From: Nocardia sp.
GTDB taxonomy: Bacteria > Actinomycetota > Actinomycetes > Mycobacteriales > Mycobacteriaceae
Direction of reading: 5' to 3'
Length of the DNA: 7,858 bases
Assembly: GCA_013361595.1 (NCBI GenBank)
Contig: JABFXT010000157.1
Coordinates: 1-7,858 of the forward strand
In this document: positions 6,870 to 7,858 of the stretch, one piece after another
Numbering within the stretch: the first letter of the stretch is position 1
Layout of the letters: the number at the start of each line of letters is the position of its first letter
Position numbers and translations under genes: made by a program
The notes under the pieces: generated by a model
Told to the model about the DNA's origin: nothing
The model's database searches: none
Seen by the model: the letters and a program-made list of their open reading frames with translations, nothing else

Positions 6870-6902
6870 CAACTCATGACTTCGGTGCCGGCTGTGTTAA
6901 CC
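6864..6902. repeat. 8 bp perfect inverted repeat at the end of the regulator gene
   Basis: GGTTAACA (6864-6871), which includes the TAA stop of the regulator gene, is the exact reverse complement of TGTTAACC (6895-6902), with 23 bases between. Each arm contains the self-palindromic GTTAAC; the centres are about 31-32 bp apart, close to three helical turns. It could be a binding site for a second, dimeric regulator acting upstream of the TTGACG element at 6906, or a weak hairpin. No T-run follows, so it is not a typical terminator. Confidence 0.45.
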
Positions 6903-6905
6903 GCA

Positions 6906-6934
6906 TTGACGGCCCCCGACAGTTTTGCCACTCT
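6906..6934 (+). promoter_or_regulatory. Predicted promoter of the solute-binding-protein gene
   Basis: TTGACG (6906-6911), a 17-base spacer and CACTCT (6929-6934) lie directly before the operator at 6936. The arrangement copies the one before the catabolic operon (TTGACG, 18 bases, CAGTCT, operator). The 5' leader to the ATG at 7024 would be about 80 bases. Confidence 0.42.
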
Positions 6935-6935
6935 G

Positions 6936-6952
6936 TATGCAATCGATCCCAT
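6936..6952 (+). promoter_or_regulatory. Predicted LacI-family operator, transporter side
   Basis: TATGCAATCGATCCCAT is identical over 17 bases to the reverse complement of 5700-5716. It has the same central CG and would cover the start of transcription of the binding-protein gene. A second related element, GAATCGATT (6962-6970), lies 22 bp downstream, matching the 23 bp spacing of the weaker second site on the operon side. Confidence 0.75.
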
Positions 6953-7023
6953 TGCCAGGGCGAATCGATTTCTACTTTTTCTCTATCCAGGCTGCGATGC
7001 AGTTCATCTCGAAAGGCCCGTCA

Positions 7024-7858
7024 ATGCGCAAGATCATCGGATTCGCGGCTGCGGTAGTCGCTGCCGCCGCCGTCACCGGATGTAGCTCGTCCGACGAGGC
7101 CGCCGCTCCGACGAACTGTTCGCCGACCCTCGGCGCCGCCGACCTCGCCGAAGCGGGCACGCTGACCATGGCGACCAACGCCACGCTTCCCCCCATGCAG
7201 TACGTCGATGCCGACGGAGACGTCACCGGCATGCGGGTCGATCTCGGGAAGGAGATCGCCGAGCGCCTGTGCCTCGCGCCGAAGTTCGTCAATATCGAAT
7301 TCGACGCGCAGATCCCCGGTGTGCAGAGCGGCCGGTGGGACATGATCGATACCGGGATGTTCTACACACCGGCCCGGGCCGAGACGATCGATCTCGTGCC
7401 CTACGAGGTGCAAGCGGTATCCATCTCCGTCCCGTCCGGCAATCCCGAGTCGATATCCACGGTCGACGACCTGGCCGGCAAGACGATCGGTGTGGAAGCG
7501 CCCGGGTACGAGTTCGACACTTTGACCGCGCTCGCCCAGCAGTTCGCCGCCGCCGGCAAGCCCGCGTTGAAGGTCCAGACTTTCAAGACGAACGCCGATG
7601 CCTACCAGGCATTGTCCGCCGGTCAACTCGACGGGACCTCGATCGTGGAGTCGGTGACGTCCTTCTATCAGAAGGACGGCCGTTTCGAGACCGCGGTCGG
7701 CGGTATCAACGAAGCACCCCTGGCCCTGGGCTTCGCCAAGGGCAGCAAGGCCGCGGCCGAAGTGGCCCGTGTTCTCACCGAGATGCGCGGTGACGGATAC
7801 CTCCCGGACCTGTTCGGCAAGTACAGCGTGACCGGTTACGAAGGCGATATCGCCGTGC
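7024..7858 (+). CDS. Solute-binding lipoprotein of an amino-acid-type ABC transporter (3' end outside window)
   Basis: The frame is open to the window edge (278 codons seen; family members are usually about 270-310 residues, so little is missing). The N-terminus is a lipoprotein signal peptide with lipobox VTGC and Cys20, so the mature protein is anchored outside the membrane and delivers ligand to an ABC importer. It is a bacterial extracellular solute-binding protein of family 3: TLTMATNATLPPMQYVDADG (46-65), GMRVDLGKEIAERL (69-82), a ligand-carboxylate arginine in FYTPARAETIDLVPY (Arg118), LAGKTIGVEAPGYE (150-163) and the hinge-side LDGTSIVES (202-210). In family members that bind alpha-amino acids an aspartate usually occupies the position of Val208; here Glu209 is next to it. 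ATG 7024 has GAAAGG 7 bases upstream. A predicted operator shared with the catabolic operon lies before it. Permease and ATPase genes would be expected after the window edge. Confidence 0.9.
   Translation, partial: MRKIIGFAAAVVAAAAVTGCSSSDEAAAPTNCSPTLGAADLAEAGTLTMATNATLPPMQYVDADGDVTGMRVDLGKEIAERLCLAPKFVNIEFDAQIPGVQSGRWDMIDTGMFYTPARAETIDLVPYEVQAVSISVPSGNPESISTVDDLAGKTIGVEAPGYEFDTLTALAQQFAAAGKPALKVQTFKTNADAYQALSAGQLDGTSIVESVTSFYQKDGRFETAVGGINEAPLALGFAKGSKAAAEVARVLTEMRGDGYLPDLFGKYSVTGYEGDIAV

Noticed and set aside
7269..7793. A 174-codon plus-strand open frame inside the binding-protein gene
   Set aside because: It is Arg/Gly-rich and out of frame with the lipoprotein, which is open from ATG 7024 to the window edge and shows family 3 motifs throughout.
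1..7858. CRISPR arrays, tRNA/rRNA genes, insertion sequences or phage attachment sites
   Set aside because: I saw no regularly spaced repeats, no tRNA-like cloverleaf, no transposase or integrase frame, and no direct repeats flanking the locus.

Overview
This GC-rich window looks like chromosomal DNA of a mycolic-acid actinomycete (Mycobacteriales), most likely Nocardia or a close relative. The reasons are the base and codon composition, a DUF3558-type lipoprotein, frequent 4-11 bp gene overlaps and near-consensus ribosome binding sites. The genus is an inference from general appearance.

Left third (1-1797, plus strand). The end of one exported-protein-like gene (1-312) is followed by two damaged genes. 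The first is a DUF3558 lipoprotein whose two halves lie in different frames (473-1190). The second is the C-terminal part of an esterase-like/phytase-fold protein (1187-1687) that has lost its N-terminal region. A GC-rich nested hairpin (1721-1775) lies where these genes converge on the next operon.

Middle (1798-5645, minus strand). Four tightly packed genes form an operon, read from 5645 down to 1798: a DapA/NanA-superfamily TIM-barrel protein that lacks the Schiff-base lysine, an FAD-dependent amine/amino-acid oxidoreductase (TTG start), a 128-residue protein resembling the C-terminal domain of allophanate hydrolase (gamma-glutamylcyclotransferase-like fold), and a complete hydantoinase/dihydropyrimidinase-type amidohydrolase. 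Junctions are an 11 bp overlap, an 11 bp gap and a 4 bp overlap.

Right third (5646-7858, plus strand). A divergent LacI-family regulator (5823-6869) is followed by a solute-binding lipoprotein of an amino-acid-type ABC transporter (7024 to beyond the window edge). A 17 bp sequence, TATGCAATCGATCCCAT, occurs exactly twice as an inverted pair, once before the operon and once before the binding-protein gene. In both places it sits just after a TTGACG-N17/18-CA(C/G)TCT promoter-like pair. This is the expected arrangement if the LacI-type protein represses both uptake and catabolism.

Taken together, the right two thirds read as a self-contained, locally regulated uptake and degradation locus for a small nitrogenous compound, probably a cyclic amide/ureide or an amino-acid derivative. 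The substrate cannot be named from sequence. The gene combination and the catalytically altered DapA-like member do not match any textbook hydantoin, pyrimidine, creatinine or hydroxyproline pathway that I know.
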